NCBI GenBank assembly: GCA_947449315.1
Contig: CANFRC010000007.1
Coordinates: forward strand, 1 to 64,000
Length of the DNA: 64,000 bases
Direction: 5' to 3'
Source of the DNA: Bacteroidota bacterium
Lineage (GTDB): Bacteria > Bacteroidota > Bacteroidia > 2-12-FULL-35-15
Within the stretch, counting starts at the first letter, position 1, and each line of letters opens with the position of its first letter. Below, one piece after another: positions 54,858 through 63,818 of the stretch. Below the pieces are notes generated by a model. That model made no database searches. It was not told where the DNA came from and worked only from the letters and a program-made list of their open reading frames with translations. The position numbers and the translations under genes are program-made.

Positions 54858-55538
54858 CTATTTTTTTGAGTGTTTGGCTATAAAAGCGTCAATTTTTTCA
54901 AACGCATGTTTGTTCGCTTTTATCCACTCCAAATCTTTGTCCCACCATTTGAAGTTCAAAAGGAACTCTATCTGGTCTTGCGTGAAGCGGTATTTTATGA
55001 TTTTTGCAGGAACACCTCCTACAATTGAATATGGCTCAACGTCTTTTGTGACAACAGCTCCAGAGCCAATAATAGCGCCATCACCAATTTTGACCCCATA
55101 TTTTATGATCGTATTATTTCCGATCCAAACATCATTACCAATTTCTGTTGAAGGGAATTCTTCAAATAGATTTTTATCTACAATTACCATTCCGGATGAT
55201 TGTCCCAAGGTTGAGTAAAACAAGGGATGACTGGAAACGAATTCGGAAGATGGATGCGCCCCCATACCTGTATTTACATTAGGCCCGATGCAGGTATATT
55301 TTCCAACCTTTGTGTTGTATATCTGGCAATTCCGTGCGACATAGCTGAAATCACCAAATTGAGAATCTCTTACTCGGGCATATTTGTAAAGTGTATTGTA
55401 ATTGTTGAATTTACAATTTGTCACTTCAACCATATATTCCAATTTCAAATGCTGTTTTCTGTATTTATATTCTAACGACCATTTTTTAAATAGCCATCGA
55501 AGCCAATATGTTGAAGGATTCTGAAATAGTGATCTCAT
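54858..55538 (-). CDS. CatB-related O-acetyltransferase (left-handed beta-helix)
   Basis: A 226-residue hexapeptide-repeat acyltransferase. Repeats are seen in TEIGNDVWIGNNTIIKYGVK and DGAIIGSGAVVTKDVEPYSI, followed by GGVPAKIIKYRF, the usual end of xenobiotic/sugar acetyltransferases. GPNVNTGMGAHPSSEFVSSH is the acceptor-binding loop with a candidate catalytic His. It may O-acetylate a glycan. One base separates it from the DUF115-like gene upstream. Confidence 0.9.
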   Translation of the reverse strand: MRSLFQNPSTYWLRWLFKKWSLEYKYRKQHLKLEYMVEVTNCKFNNYNTLYKYARVRDSQFGDFSYVARNCQIYNTKVGKYTCIGPNVNTGMGAHPSSEFVSSHPLFYSTLGQSSGMVIVDKNLFEEFPSTEIGNDVWIGNNTIIKYGVKIGDGAIIGSGAVVTKDVEPYSIVGGVPAKIIKYRFTQDQIEFLLNFKWWDKDLEWIKANKHAFEKIDAFIAKHSKK

Positions 55539-55539
55539 T

Positions 55540-56451
55540 TTAATTGTATAGTTTTACGCGCTCAAAAGCGTCAATGAATGTGACTTCACTTGCATTGACA
55601 ATTTTACTGTTTTTATAGCGTGCATATTTTTCCAATGCAATATAGCCATAAAATGCTTTTGCCCAAGTCGCAAAGATCTCATGCACCTTAAATGTTTCAT
55701 TCAGATGCACCCCTTTTTTGAATGGAACATAAGTTGTTTTTTCTTCTTTTTCATAGAAATGAAGATGCTTGGTGCAAAGAACATTGTTCTCATCCAGGAA
55801 AAGATCCTGATGCCAGGTATGGTCGGCGCCAACGATCATAATTTTTTTGAAGCCCATGTTTATTGATAGAAAAACAGAAGCTACCAATACATTTTGTGAT
55901 TGCGGCATTGCCAGATTTCTGTTGTAGAACCAATGAGCAATTGAGTCAAATCCTTTAAAAACAGTGTAATTGAAGTAGGTTAGTTTAATATTATTATTGG
56001 CGGCACACAAGTCTGTAAAACGTTTGCTTTTTGATGCCATCCGCGGAACAAACAAGTGAAGTTCCCATGATGTTTTAGTTTTTATGGCTTCTAAAGTTTG
56101 TAGCACATTTTCCCCATCACTCATCCAAAAGCTATAATCAAGGATCACATAATAGTTCGGTTTTAGTTGCACAAATTCTTCAGACATTGAAAAGCTGTTT
56201 ACACAAACCAATGGTTGGCTTTTGAAAACGTTAGGGTGTTTATTCAAAGAAGATTTCAACGAAGGCCCATTGCCTAGAACTATGCAGCTTTCGGCTGTTC
56301 CAGCGGGTAGCTTTGTTCCCCATTTGGAGCGCACAATTACTTTCATCAATGATGCACTTGTATGGATACATTGATTAATGAAGCGACTTGATTTTTTATA
56401 TGTTTGTTCTGCCAACATCCACCACAAATGTAAATAAAATAATGGTTTCAT
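55540..56451 (-). CDS. DUF115 / MptE-like protein, possible glycan transferase
   Basis: A 303-residue protein with the central motif CIVLGNGPSLKSSLNKHP and VCVNSFSMSEEFVQLKPNYY, VILDYSFWMSDG, typical of the DUF115/MptE-like fold. The same fold is found in Maf proteins needed to attach pseudaminic acid to flagellin in Campylobacter and Aeromonas. Residues 150-240 hold MIVGADHTWHQDLFLDENNV. There is no signal peptide. A role in transferring pseudaminic acid is attractive by context but not shown; it could be another glycan-related enzyme. Confidence 0.7.
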   Translation of the reverse strand: MKPLFYLHLWWMLAEQTYKKSSRFINQCIHTSASLMKVIVRSKWGTKLPAGTAESCIVLGNGPSLKSSLNKHPNVFKSQPLVCVNSFSMSEEFVQLKPNYYVILDYSFWMSDGENVLQTLEAIKTKTSWELHLFVPRMASKSKRFTDLCAANNNIKLTYFNYTVFKGFDSIAHWFYNRNLAMPQSQNVLVASVFLSINMGFKKIMIVGADHTWHQDLFLDENNVLCTKHLHFYEKEEKTTYVPFKKGVHLNETFKVHEIFATWAKAFYGYIALEKYARYKNSKIVNASEVTFIDAFERVKLYN

Positions 56452-56474
56452 TTATGGCTTTGAAAAAAGGGTAG

Positions 56475-56504
56475 GGCAGGTATTTAAAATTTCTGAAACC
56501 TGCC
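56475..56504. promoter_or_regulatory. Inverted repeat between divergent glycan genes
   Basis: GGCAGGT (56475-56481) and ACCTGCC (56498-56504), 16-base gap, lie in the 95-base region between the DUF115-like and FkbM genes. Placement suits an operator shared by both directions; no TAnnTTTG box was found nearby. Confidence 0.35.
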
Positions 56505-56546
56505 TAAAAATCATTAATATTGTAATCTAATAATACAGCATTACTG

Positions 56547-57275
56547 ATGAATACGTTTGAACGCGTCACTAAAAAAATATTTCAGAATTTCGGCATCCTT
56601 ATCCGGAAATACAATCCGGCAACTTCAGAAGAATTAAGAAGAATAAAGCTTTTGGAACATTACAATATCGATCTTGTGTTTGATATTGGGGCTAACAAGG
56701 GGCAATACGCTACCGGAATTATGGATGCCGGGTATAAAAATAAAATCGTTTCTTTCGAACCTTTATCATCTGTTCATTCTATTATTGAAGCAGAAAGTAA
56801 AAAACATCATAACTGGACTGTTGCTCCTAGATGTGCAATAGGTGCAAAAAAAGAAGAAATCGAGATCAATATTTCCGCCAATTCTGTGAGTAGTACCTTG
56901 TTGAATATGCTCGATTCTCATATTGAAGGTGCACCTGAATCAAAAATAATAGGAAAAGAAAAGGTACAAGTATATTCACTTGACGACATTGGTTTGAATT
57001 ATACCGCATCAGCTAAAAATATCTTTTTGAAAATTGATGTCCAAGGTTTTGAGCAGGAAGTGTTGAAAGGAGCGCAATCCATGATTGAAAAGGCAAAGGG
57101 AATTGAAATGGAAATTTCATTGATCCCTCTCTATGAAAATCAGAACTGGCTATTGCCAGAGGTCTTGGAATATATGACATCTAAAGGGTTTGTAATGACA
57201 AGTATCGTCCCTGCTTTTACCGATAATACAACTGGAAAAGTGTTACAATGCAATGGAATATTTTTTAGAAATTAA
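56547..57275 (+). CDS. FkbM family methyltransferase
   Basis: A 242-residue SAM methyltransferase: VFDIGANKGQYATGIMDAGY binds SAM, FLKIDVQGFEQEVLKGA and KGIEMEISLIPLYENQ are the FkbM hallmarks. Such enzymes O-methylate sugars. First gene of the rightward arm, immediately followed (no spacing) by a GT2 gene. Confidence 0.92.
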   Translation: MNTFERVTKKIFQNFGILIRKYNPATSEELRRIKLLEHYNIDLVFDIGANKGQYATGIMDAGYKNKIVSFEPLSSVHSIIEAESKKHHNWTVAPRCAIGAKKEEIEINISANSVSSTLLNMLDSHIEGAPESKIIGKEKVQVYSLDDIGLNYTASAKNIFLKIDVQGFEQEVLKGAQSMIEKAKGIEMEISLIPLYENQNWLLPEVLEYMTSKGFVMTSIVPAFTDNTTGKVLQCNGIFFRN

Positions 57276-58028
57276 ATGCAGTTTACTCCTAAGATAAGTA
57301 TCATAACAGTTGTTTTTAATGGAAGATCGTTCATTGAACGAACCATTAATAGTGTGCTTTCTCAAACATATACCAACATCGAATATATTATAATTGATGG
57401 CGCTTCAAATGATGGGACGCTTGAAATAGCTGAAAAATATCAACATCAGATTGCGTTGATTCTTTCAGGGAAAGATAATGGCATTTATGATGCAATGAAT
57501 AAGGGTTTGAAAAATGCAACGGGTGATTACGTTTTATTTTTAAATGCAGGCGATGAACTCTATTCTTTAGATACTCTTTCTAAAGTTTTTGCTCTGACGG
57601 CTGATGCCGATGTATACTATGGAAATACAGCTGTTGTTGATGATGGAGGAAAGGTGTTAGGTGATAGAAGATTGACTCCTCCCGAAAACCTCACATGGAA
57701 AAGTTTGAAATATGGGATGTGTGTTTCGCATCAATCTTTCATCGCGAAAAAATCGTTGTGTGGTTTTTATAATTTAGATTATAAAATAAGCTCTGATATT
57801 GATTGGGTAATTTCTATTTTAAAGAAGTCCTCAACTATCATCAATACTAAAAGCTACATTTCTAATTTTCTGGAAGGCGGAACTTCTAATAAAAGGAGGA
57901 AAAAAGCTTTGTGGGAGCGCTTTGCGATCATGTCGAAACACTATGGCTTTTTTCAAGCGTTGATCAATCATTTGTATATTTTATTTCGCTACCCTTTTCA
58001 TAAAGTGACAAAAAAGATAATGACTTAA
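57276..58028 (+). CDS. Glycosyltransferase family 2 (WcaA-like)
   Basis: A 250-residue GT-A enzyme: ISIITVVFNGRSFIERTINS, IIIDGASNDGT, GKDNGIYDAMNKGLKNATGD and the NAGDE metal motif. The GKDNGIYDAMNKG segment marks the branch that includes colanic acid WcaE/WcaA-type transferases. It probably adds one sugar to a lipid-linked repeat unit. The C-terminal part has a basic amphipathic helix. Confidence 0.92.
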   Translation: MQFTPKISIITVVFNGRSFIERTINSVLSQTYTNIEYIIIDGASNDGTLEIAEKYQHQIALILSGKDNGIYDAMNKGLKNATGDYVLFLNAGDELYSLDTLSKVFALTADADVYYGNTAVVDDGGKVLGDRRLTPPENLTWKSLKYGMCVSHQSFIAKKSLCGFYNLDYKISSDIDWVISILKKSSTIINTKSYISNFLEGGTSNKRRKKALWERFAIMSKHYGFFQALINHLYILFRYPFHKVTKKIMT

Positions 58029-58089
58029 AACATGCAATATAATTTGCACTAACCCGTTTTTTCTTTCTTTCTAAATTTCAGTAATAAAA

Positions 58090-59559
58090 TTGAGCTCAAT
58101 AAAAAAACAAGGAATTCAAAATACACTCATCACTTATGTTGGTGTTGCTATTGGATTTGTTAGCTTAATGTTTATTCAGCCTAATTTATTGAAAACCGAA
58201 GAGCTCGGCCTAACTCGTATTTTGATTGCTTCTGCAAGTTTATTAGCAACCATTTTGCCTTTAGGCGTTAGCAGTGTGACAACTCGTTATTTTCCTTTTT
58301 TTAGAAACCAAGACAAAAAGCACCATGGTTATTTTGGATTCATGCTTTTATTTCCTCTTTTAGGAACACTTGTGTGTGCTATATTGATCTATTCATTTAA
58401 ACACCTTATCGTTTCGGAATACATTGATCAATCTCCATTGTTTACTTATTATTTTGATTTATTGCTACCATTGGCTGCGATAATGGGCTTTAACATGACC
58501 TTGAATGCTTATTCGTCCTCTTTATTCAAAACTTCCATAATTACTTTTTTAGAAGGTATTTTTACTCGGATTCTATTCATTATTTTAATTGTGCTCTATT
58601 ATTTTAAATGGATTGATCTTTCGCAATTCATTTATTTATTTGTTCTGAGTTATTTGATGCAAACAATTATCATGTGTTTGTATTTGATTAAAGTGGGTAA
58701 CGTTTCTTTTCATGTTGATAAAAATTATTTTAGATCGGTAGGCGTAAAGAAGCTGATCGGTTTTGGTTTATTACTTACTTTGACCAATGTTTCTTCATTG
58801 AGTCTGAAACATTTAGATGCTATCCTAATCGGGAAATATTATGATCTTTCTTTTGTAGGCGTATTTGCAGTAGCTGCATATATCTCAGTCATCATCGAAA
58901 TCCCTTTAAATTCATTGGAGCGAATCTCTCATGCAAAAATTGCTCAGGCGTTTGCAAATAATGATCTGGAGCGTGTAAAAAAGATTTACTATCAATCCGT
59001 AAAATATTTAATGTTAATCGGTGGTTTGTTGCTTGTTGGGATTGTTGCAAATATTCATGATTTATTGAGTTTATTGCCTTTGGATTATAGTAAAGGAGTT
59101 TGGGTGACGATTATTTCAAGTTGTGCTGCATTTTTAAATGTAGCTACTGGTGTAAATACATCCATTATTTTTAATTCCTCAAAATACCTTTATGGTACAA
59201 TTCTTCTTTTTGTATTAATGATTTTGGCTTTATTGTTAAATATATGGTTGATCCCAGCATATGGTATAGTTGGAGCAGCATTAGCTACAGGGATTTTAGC
59301 AGTGATTTATAATTTGACCAAATTCATCATTATTCTGGTGCATTTTAAAATGCAACCTTATGACCGATCCAGCTTAATGATCATGTTCGTGATCTGTGTT
59401 TCTTTTTTAGTCAGTTATTTTTTGCCGACATTCCATAACGCTGTTTTTTCAATCATATTGAAAGCGTTTGTTATCACTGGCGTTTACGGAGCAATGACTT
59501 ATTTTTTTAACATCGTTCCTGAGTTTCATAGCTATGTTTCATTTCGAAAAGAAAAATAG
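58090..59559 (+). CDS. Oligosaccharide flippase, paralogue of the one at 45875
   Basis: A 489-residue protein with ~14 membrane helices. The start is TTG at 58090 (giving MSSIKKQGIQNTLITYVGVA); the next ATG would cut into the first helix. Similarity to the 45875 flippase runs through the whole N-terminal third and the YGIVGAALATGI segment (YGITGSAIATAL in the other). It probably exports a different or a further lipid-linked glycan. It ends before a large palindromic terminator. Confidence 0.9.
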   Translation: MSSIKKQGIQNTLITYVGVAIGFVSLMFIQPNLLKTEELGLTRILIASASLLATILPLGVSSVTTRYFPFFRNQDKKHHGYFGFMLLFPLLGTLVCAILIYSFKHLIVSEYIDQSPLFTYYFDLLLPLAAIMGFNMTLNAYSSSLFKTSIITFLEGIFTRILFIILIVLYYFKWIDLSQFIYLFVLSYLMQTIIMCLYLIKVGNVSFHVDKNYFRSVGVKKLIGFGLLLTLTNVSSLSLKHLDAILIGKYYDLSFVGVFAVAAYISVIIEIPLNSLERISHAKIAQAFANNDLERVKKIYYQSVKYLMLIGGLLLVGIVANIHDLLSLLPLDYSKGVWVTIISSCAAFLNVATGVNTSIIFNSSKYLYGTILLFVLMILALLLNIWLIPAYGIVGAALATGILAVIYNLTKFIIILVHFKMQPYDRSSLMIMFVICVSFLVSYFLPTFHNAVFSIILKAFVITGVYGAMTYFFNIVPEFHSYVSFRKEK

Positions 59560-59564
59560 GATTT

Positions 59565-59614
59565 AGTTAAATTAAAAAACTCCCGCATTTCTGCGGGAGT
59601 TTTTTAATTTAACT
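59565..59614. terminator. Bidirectional terminator, 23-bp perfect stem
   Basis: Left arm 59565-59587, loop TTTC, right arm 59592-59614; core ACTCCCGCA/TGCGGGAGT with A/T runs on both sides. The right arm covers the last codons and stop of the TPR gene, so the hairpin overlaps coding sequence. Confidence 0.92.
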
Positions 59615-60359
59615 TCTTAAGTAATTCTTCACAATCTTTTTTTGCTTTGATATCATCATCATTTGAAGGAGTGATCTCTAGTGCTTTTTGAGCCCATAAT
59701 TTTGCTTCTACTGTTTTCCCCATTTCGTAATAGGTTTCAGCTAATTCGTATTGGTGATTCATGTATTTGGGTTCAATACTATATGCTGTCATAAATGATT
59801 TAATAGCATCCGAGTAGGTGCCACCTGGAGGAACACCTCCGAAGAAAGAGTTGATCATTACTTTTTCAAATGCATTGAATCCGGCAATCGTGCGGTGCCA
59901 ACGTCCAAGTATATGATATGCTCCCGCTAATTTAGGATTCAAAACAATGGCTCTGTCTACCTCTGCCTTGATTAACTTAGCATTCGCGATTTTTTGTTTT
60001 GAACTGGCATTCTCGTTGATACGGCCTAAGGCCATTGCGTATGCATAGTGCGCATCTGCACTAACTTCTTTTGTTTTGATCGCTTTTTTTGCAAGGTATT
60101 CTGCCGATTTGTAATAGCTCATTTTACTTGCTTCCGGTGCATAGTAGAATCCATATTTCGAATAGCAATAACTAGCATATTGCAAATAATTCGTATTGTT
60201 AGAATCCAATTTTACGAGTGCCTGAAACATGGGAAATGCTTCTTTGTATTTATACTCTACTTTATACTTTAATGCTTTTGCATATTGTTCTTCCGTTGTC
60301 TGAGAAACTGCTAAAAGGCATGTTGTTATTGCAAAAGATACAAGAAATAGTTTTTTCAT
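59604..60359 (-). CDS. Secreted TPR protein
   Basis: A 251-residue protein with a signal peptide (MKKLFLVSFAITTCLLAVSQ) and helical repeats of TPR type (ALKYKVEYKYKEAFPMFQAL; AAGAYHILGRWHR-like LAGAYHILGRWHRTIAGFNA; YELAETYYEMGKTVEAKLWA). The middle resembles the regulator-of-microtubule-dynamics-like TPR block seen in some Bacteroidota proteins. Role unknown, probably periplasmic. It follows the M1-barrel gene by 17 bases and should share its transcript, which makes it a candidate helper. Confidence 0.85.
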   Translation of the reverse strand: MKKLFLVSFAITTCLLAVSQTTEEQYAKALKYKVEYKYKEAFPMFQALVKLDSNNTNYLQYASYCYSKYGFYYAPEASKMSYYKSAEYLAKKAIKTKEVSADAHYAYAMALGRINENASSKQKIANAKLIKAEVDRAIVLNPKLAGAYHILGRWHRTIAGFNAFEKVMINSFFGGVPPGGTYSDAIKSFMTAYSIEPKYMNHQYELAETYYEMGKTVEAKLWAQKALEITPSNDDDIKAKKDCEELLKKLN

Positions 60360-60376
60360 TTTTTTATTAATTTAAA

Positions 60377-63300
60377 TTAGAATGCTCTGTTGATACCAAT
60401 AACATAACGATATTGTATGTATCCTTTGTCAGTTGCGGGTATTTGATTTAAGAAAAATGGCATATCAAAACGAATCGTTAAAGGATTAACCGTTTGTAGT
60501 GCTCCGAATTTTTTGATTGTTAACGTAAGTCCTAATCCCGCATCAGCATGTATGTCAGCCATTTTTAAAACAACATCCGACAGTTTGTTGTAATTAATGG
60601 TTCCAATATCACCAAATAAATAAGTCGTTAATTGGAATGTTTTTGTCAGCCAGTTTTGTTTATTTATTTTAACCAAACCGCTGAACTCTAATTCAGCATT
60701 AATGGCAGCTCCTGTGAAGCCTTTATAGGTATAAACAACCGTTCCATCACTTTGGATTTGTGGAGCTAGATAACCCGAATACCCTCTCAGGTTAAGTCCG
60801 CCACCTTGCTGGAAAACATTTGTTTTTGATCCGATCTCAGCCCATGCAGGATCAAAAAAGCCTTGTGAGCGGGTATATTTATTATCCATTAATTCTTCCG
60901 GATTTGCTCCAGCTAAAAATAAAGAGGTCTCACTTGCTCCTTTTTGTCCTGTTCCATATTGTCCGAATACGCGGGTGTTTAGCTGTAATTTTCCTAAGCG
61001 TGTGCGGTTAATTACGTTTAATTTGACAGATTGATAATCGTAATCGCTCATGATTGCTGATGTGCGCATGCCAATGTTAATATTACCTGTTCCGGAAGAA
61101 TAAGTATAGGAATGCTCCAAACCTACATTTAAGGTGTTGTTTAATTGAGCAGGCTCCCATTCATTTGGAAGCAATAAATACGGAAGGTCATTTAAGCCTT
61201 TTCTATACATCGATTTAAAGAACAGATATACTTTATTTTTTCCTGAAATATCGGTTCTGTCGAATCCTGCAGTATAGGCATTTAAACCATCTAATGCCTT
61301 GGCAGAAAAATAAACGGCAGACCCTTTCATGAATTTATCTGTCGCTGTTCTGTAATTCAATCTGAAGCTAACATTGTCGTACAAATCCTTAGCCGATTTT
61401 TTTGTTGTAGAATCAAGATAATTTTGACCGATACCTGTATTGAACCAAACTGTTGCATCAAAAATATGTCGGTAGTTCATGTAATTTCCGTTCATATTCA
61501 ATCCTACTTTTAGTCCATCATAACCATTGTACCAAGCTTCTGGTCTAGCAAACAGTTCATATCTGGTCCAGTCAGAAGGATTATAGATTTTGGAGTCGAA
61601 ACGATATTTGATTGGGAATTTTTGATTGTTGTTCAACATATTCACATCTGCCAACCTGGTAGAAGGGTCAATGAGAACATTGGCGATTCCATTCGGTATA
61701 GTCACAGTTGCTGTATATGTTGGTTTTACTTTATCCCAGCCAATCCAGCGGGGAAGCACTTTTGATTTGGTATCTTTTACAAACCAGTTATTGGGGATGT
61801 GATAATTATAAATGCTATCCGTTTTACTTACAACAGCAAAATCTATTGGCATTTGCATTCCTTTTCTTTTAAAGGTGATCTTGTATTCATCCTCGCCTTT
61901 CCCTTTTTTTACTGATACGATCGAATAGTCAATTGTTTTAGATGTTTCCATCCATTCATCAAAAAACCAATTCAGATCAACATGTGTATATTGAATGATT
62001 GAGTTTCTGAAATCTTCCATATAAGGATGTGCAAATTTCCACTGATTAAAATAATGACTCATGGCCGCTTTAAAAAGAGAATCACCTAATGTATATTGCA
62101 GATTGTAAAGCATAGTAGCTGTTTTCATATACACCTGTGAATACCCTCCACCATGCCTGATAGATCCATTGTACATGTCTGAATGCAAACACATAAATGT
62201 TTCTACATCTTTTGCTGCAGAATTCATATACCCATTATATACTTCACTGTTGCGCGTGTAATCAGGTTCTGTAAATCGTTTGACATATGTTGATTTCGGT
62301 TCATACGCGATTCGTTGTCTGCCCTCAATTTTTTCATAGGTCCAGTTGGTTAGAAACTGAGTGAATCCTTCATCAAGAGCAGCTCTGTAGGTTTCATTTG
62401 AGCCAACCATTCCGAAGAACCAGTTGTGTCCTACCTCATGTGTCAACAGATCTCTGTAGTTGGGATCAAATCCTCCGTCCAGTGTAAGCATCGGATATTC
62501 CATTCCGTCTTGCGCATCAGCAACAATCATTTTCGGATATCCATACATCCCAAAATCTTCCGAATTTATTTTAATGATCTTAGCTGTGTATTCAGCTGCA
62601 TTCTGCCATCCTATTGCATGAGGTTCTTGGGCAAGTGCGATACATTTTATTCCATTCCATTCTGCTTCTCCAATTCGATAGGTAGGATCTGCAGTTAAAG
62701 CAAAGTCGTGTACGTTTTCTGCATGAAATTTCCAGGTTTTTGTGGTTCCGTTTGGCTCTATGATAACGGATGGTTTTTCATTCCATGGCTTTTTGCTGAA
62801 ATTTTTTAGATCTAATTTTGCTATTAAATCAGCAGGCAACATTTCGTCTTTGTTGATGAGTGTTCCTGTTGCATCGAGTATGTAGTTATTAGGGAAATTA
62901 AAGGCTACATCATACGTTCCGAAATCGCCATAGAATTCATGATCCATATGTTGATCAGTATCCCAGCCCAATTTTCTGTCGTAAACAGAGATGCGCGGAT
63001 ACCAATGCACCACATCATAATGTTTATAGCCCCATGCATTAAAAAGTTTCATCCGGTTGCGAATTGTACCGTTATCAAAATAGGTTTTGAAATTTAATTT
63101 AAATGTGATGTTCTCTCCTGATTTTAAAGGAGTAGGGAGTGTTACTTTTAAAATGGTATTGTCTTGTTCCATTTGTAACTCAACGTTATTCACGCTAATT
63201 TTTGAAACATTGGTTCCTAAACCTTGCGCTTCATATTTGCCAAATTGCAATTTAATTTTATTGTTTTTGTAAAGATCAGCGAGGTAAGAATCTTTTGCTT

Positions 63301-63577
63301 GCGCATTGCTATACAGATGGAAGTATACGAATGTCAATTCATCCGGTGAATTATTAGTGTAAGTTAACTCTTCTGTTCCGTCAATAATATCTGTTTTGTC
63401 ATCGATTTGTGCATTGATTGTGTAGTGCACATCTTGTTGCCAATACCCTTCAAACGGTTTGCGATTTTTCCAATAATATTGGTTGGTAATACGTTGGTAG
63501 GTGTTTTCAGGAAACTGAGCAAATGTATTGATTGCAAATGCAAGTAATACAATTGAAATAAATTTCGATTTCTTCAT
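60377..63577 (-). CDS. M1 metallopeptidase with C-terminal Omp85-like barrel
   Basis: A 1066-residue secreted protein. Signal peptide 1-20 (ISIVLLAFAINTFAQ). Residues ~45-590 are an M1 peptidase: DGMEYPML in place of GAMEN, zinc motif HEVGH (380-384) and the third ligand Glu403 in LDEGFTQF, exactly 18 residues on. From ~650 the sequence becomes strand-rich and ends in YRYVIGINRAF. It contains GLNLRGYSG (~927-935), like the L6 RGF/RGY motif of Omp85 proteins, INAELEFSGLV, LFGDIGTI, HADAGLGLTLTI and PLTIRFDMPFFL, in the order found in BamA/FhaC barrels. No POTRA domain is evident. It may anchor in the outer membrane and hold the peptidase either outside or in the periplasm. Confidence 0.85.
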   Translation of the reverse strand: MKKSKFISIVLLAFAINTFAQFPENTYQRITNQYYWKNRKPFEGYWQQDVHYTINAQIDDKTDIIDGTEELTYTNNSPDELTFVYFHLYSNAQAKDSYLADLYKNNKIKLQFGKYEAQGLGTNVSKISVNNVELQMEQDNTILKVTLPTPLKSGENITFKLNFKTYFDNGTIRNRMKLFNAWGYKHYDVVHWYPRISVYDRKLGWDTDQHMDHEFYGDFGTYDVAFNFPNNYILDATGTLINKDEMLPADLIAKLDLKNFSKKPWNEKPSVIIEPNGTTKTWKFHAENVHDFALTADPTYRIGEAEWNGIKCIALAQEPHAIGWQNAAEYTAKIIKINSEDFGMYGYPKMIVADAQDGMEYPMLTLDGGFDPNYRDLLTHEVGHNWFFGMVGSNETYRAALDEGFTQFLTNWTYEKIEGRQRIAYEPKSTYVKRFTEPDYTRNSEVYNGYMNSAAKDVETFMCLHSDMYNGSIRHGGGYSQVYMKTATMLYNLQYTLGDSLFKAAMSHYFNQWKFAHPYMEDFRNSIIQYTHVDLNWFFDEWMETSKTIDYSIVSVKKGKGEDEYKITFKRKGMQMPIDFAVVSKTDSIYNYHIPNNWFVKDTKSKVLPRWIGWDKVKPTYTATVTIPNGIANVLIDPSTRLADVNMLNNNQKFPIKYRFDSKIYNPSDWTRYELFARPEAWYNGYDGLKVGLNMNGNYMNYRHIFDATVWFNTGIGQNYLDSTTKKSAKDLYDNVSFRLNYRTATDKFMKGSAVYFSAKALDGLNAYTAGFDRTDISGKNKVYLFFKSMYRKGLNDLPYLLLPNEWEPAQLNNTLNVGLEHSYTYSSGTGNINIGMRTSAIMSDYDYQSVKLNVINRTRLGKLQLNTRVFGQYGTGQKGASETSLFLAGANPEELMDNKYTRSQGFFDPAWAEIGSKTNVFQQGGGLNLRGYSGYLAPQIQSDGTVVYTYKGFTGAAINAELEFSGLVKINKQNWLTKTFQLTTYLFGDIGTINYNKLSDVVLKMADIHADAGLGLTLTIKKFGALQTVNPLTIRFDMPFFLNQIPATDKGYIQYRYVIGINRAF

Positions 63578-63818
63578 ATAGTTTGTGCAATAGTTCTATT
63601 GTAAATATAGAAGATTTTTGGATAATCGGAGGGAAGAATTTTGAAGATTTGTTCATGTTTTTTTGCAATAAAGTGTTGGTAAATTGGTTGGCTTTATTGG
63701 CGAGCGCTCTAGTAGCGAGGATGATATCTAGAACACGTGTAAAAAAACTCGTTTAAACACTCCTATTTACGTCTCTCTGCGGTCGAACTCGAAATGCATT
63801 TGGATAGCTAGAAAAAAA

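Noticed and set aside
45875-56451. Reading the locus as flagellin glycosylation
   Set aside because: No flagellar gene is visible; the presence of flippases and glycosyltransferases points to a surface glycan.
63578-63818. Small gene in the gap before the partial polymerase gene
   Set aside because: No reading frame with a start and recognisable content; only short palindromic fragments.
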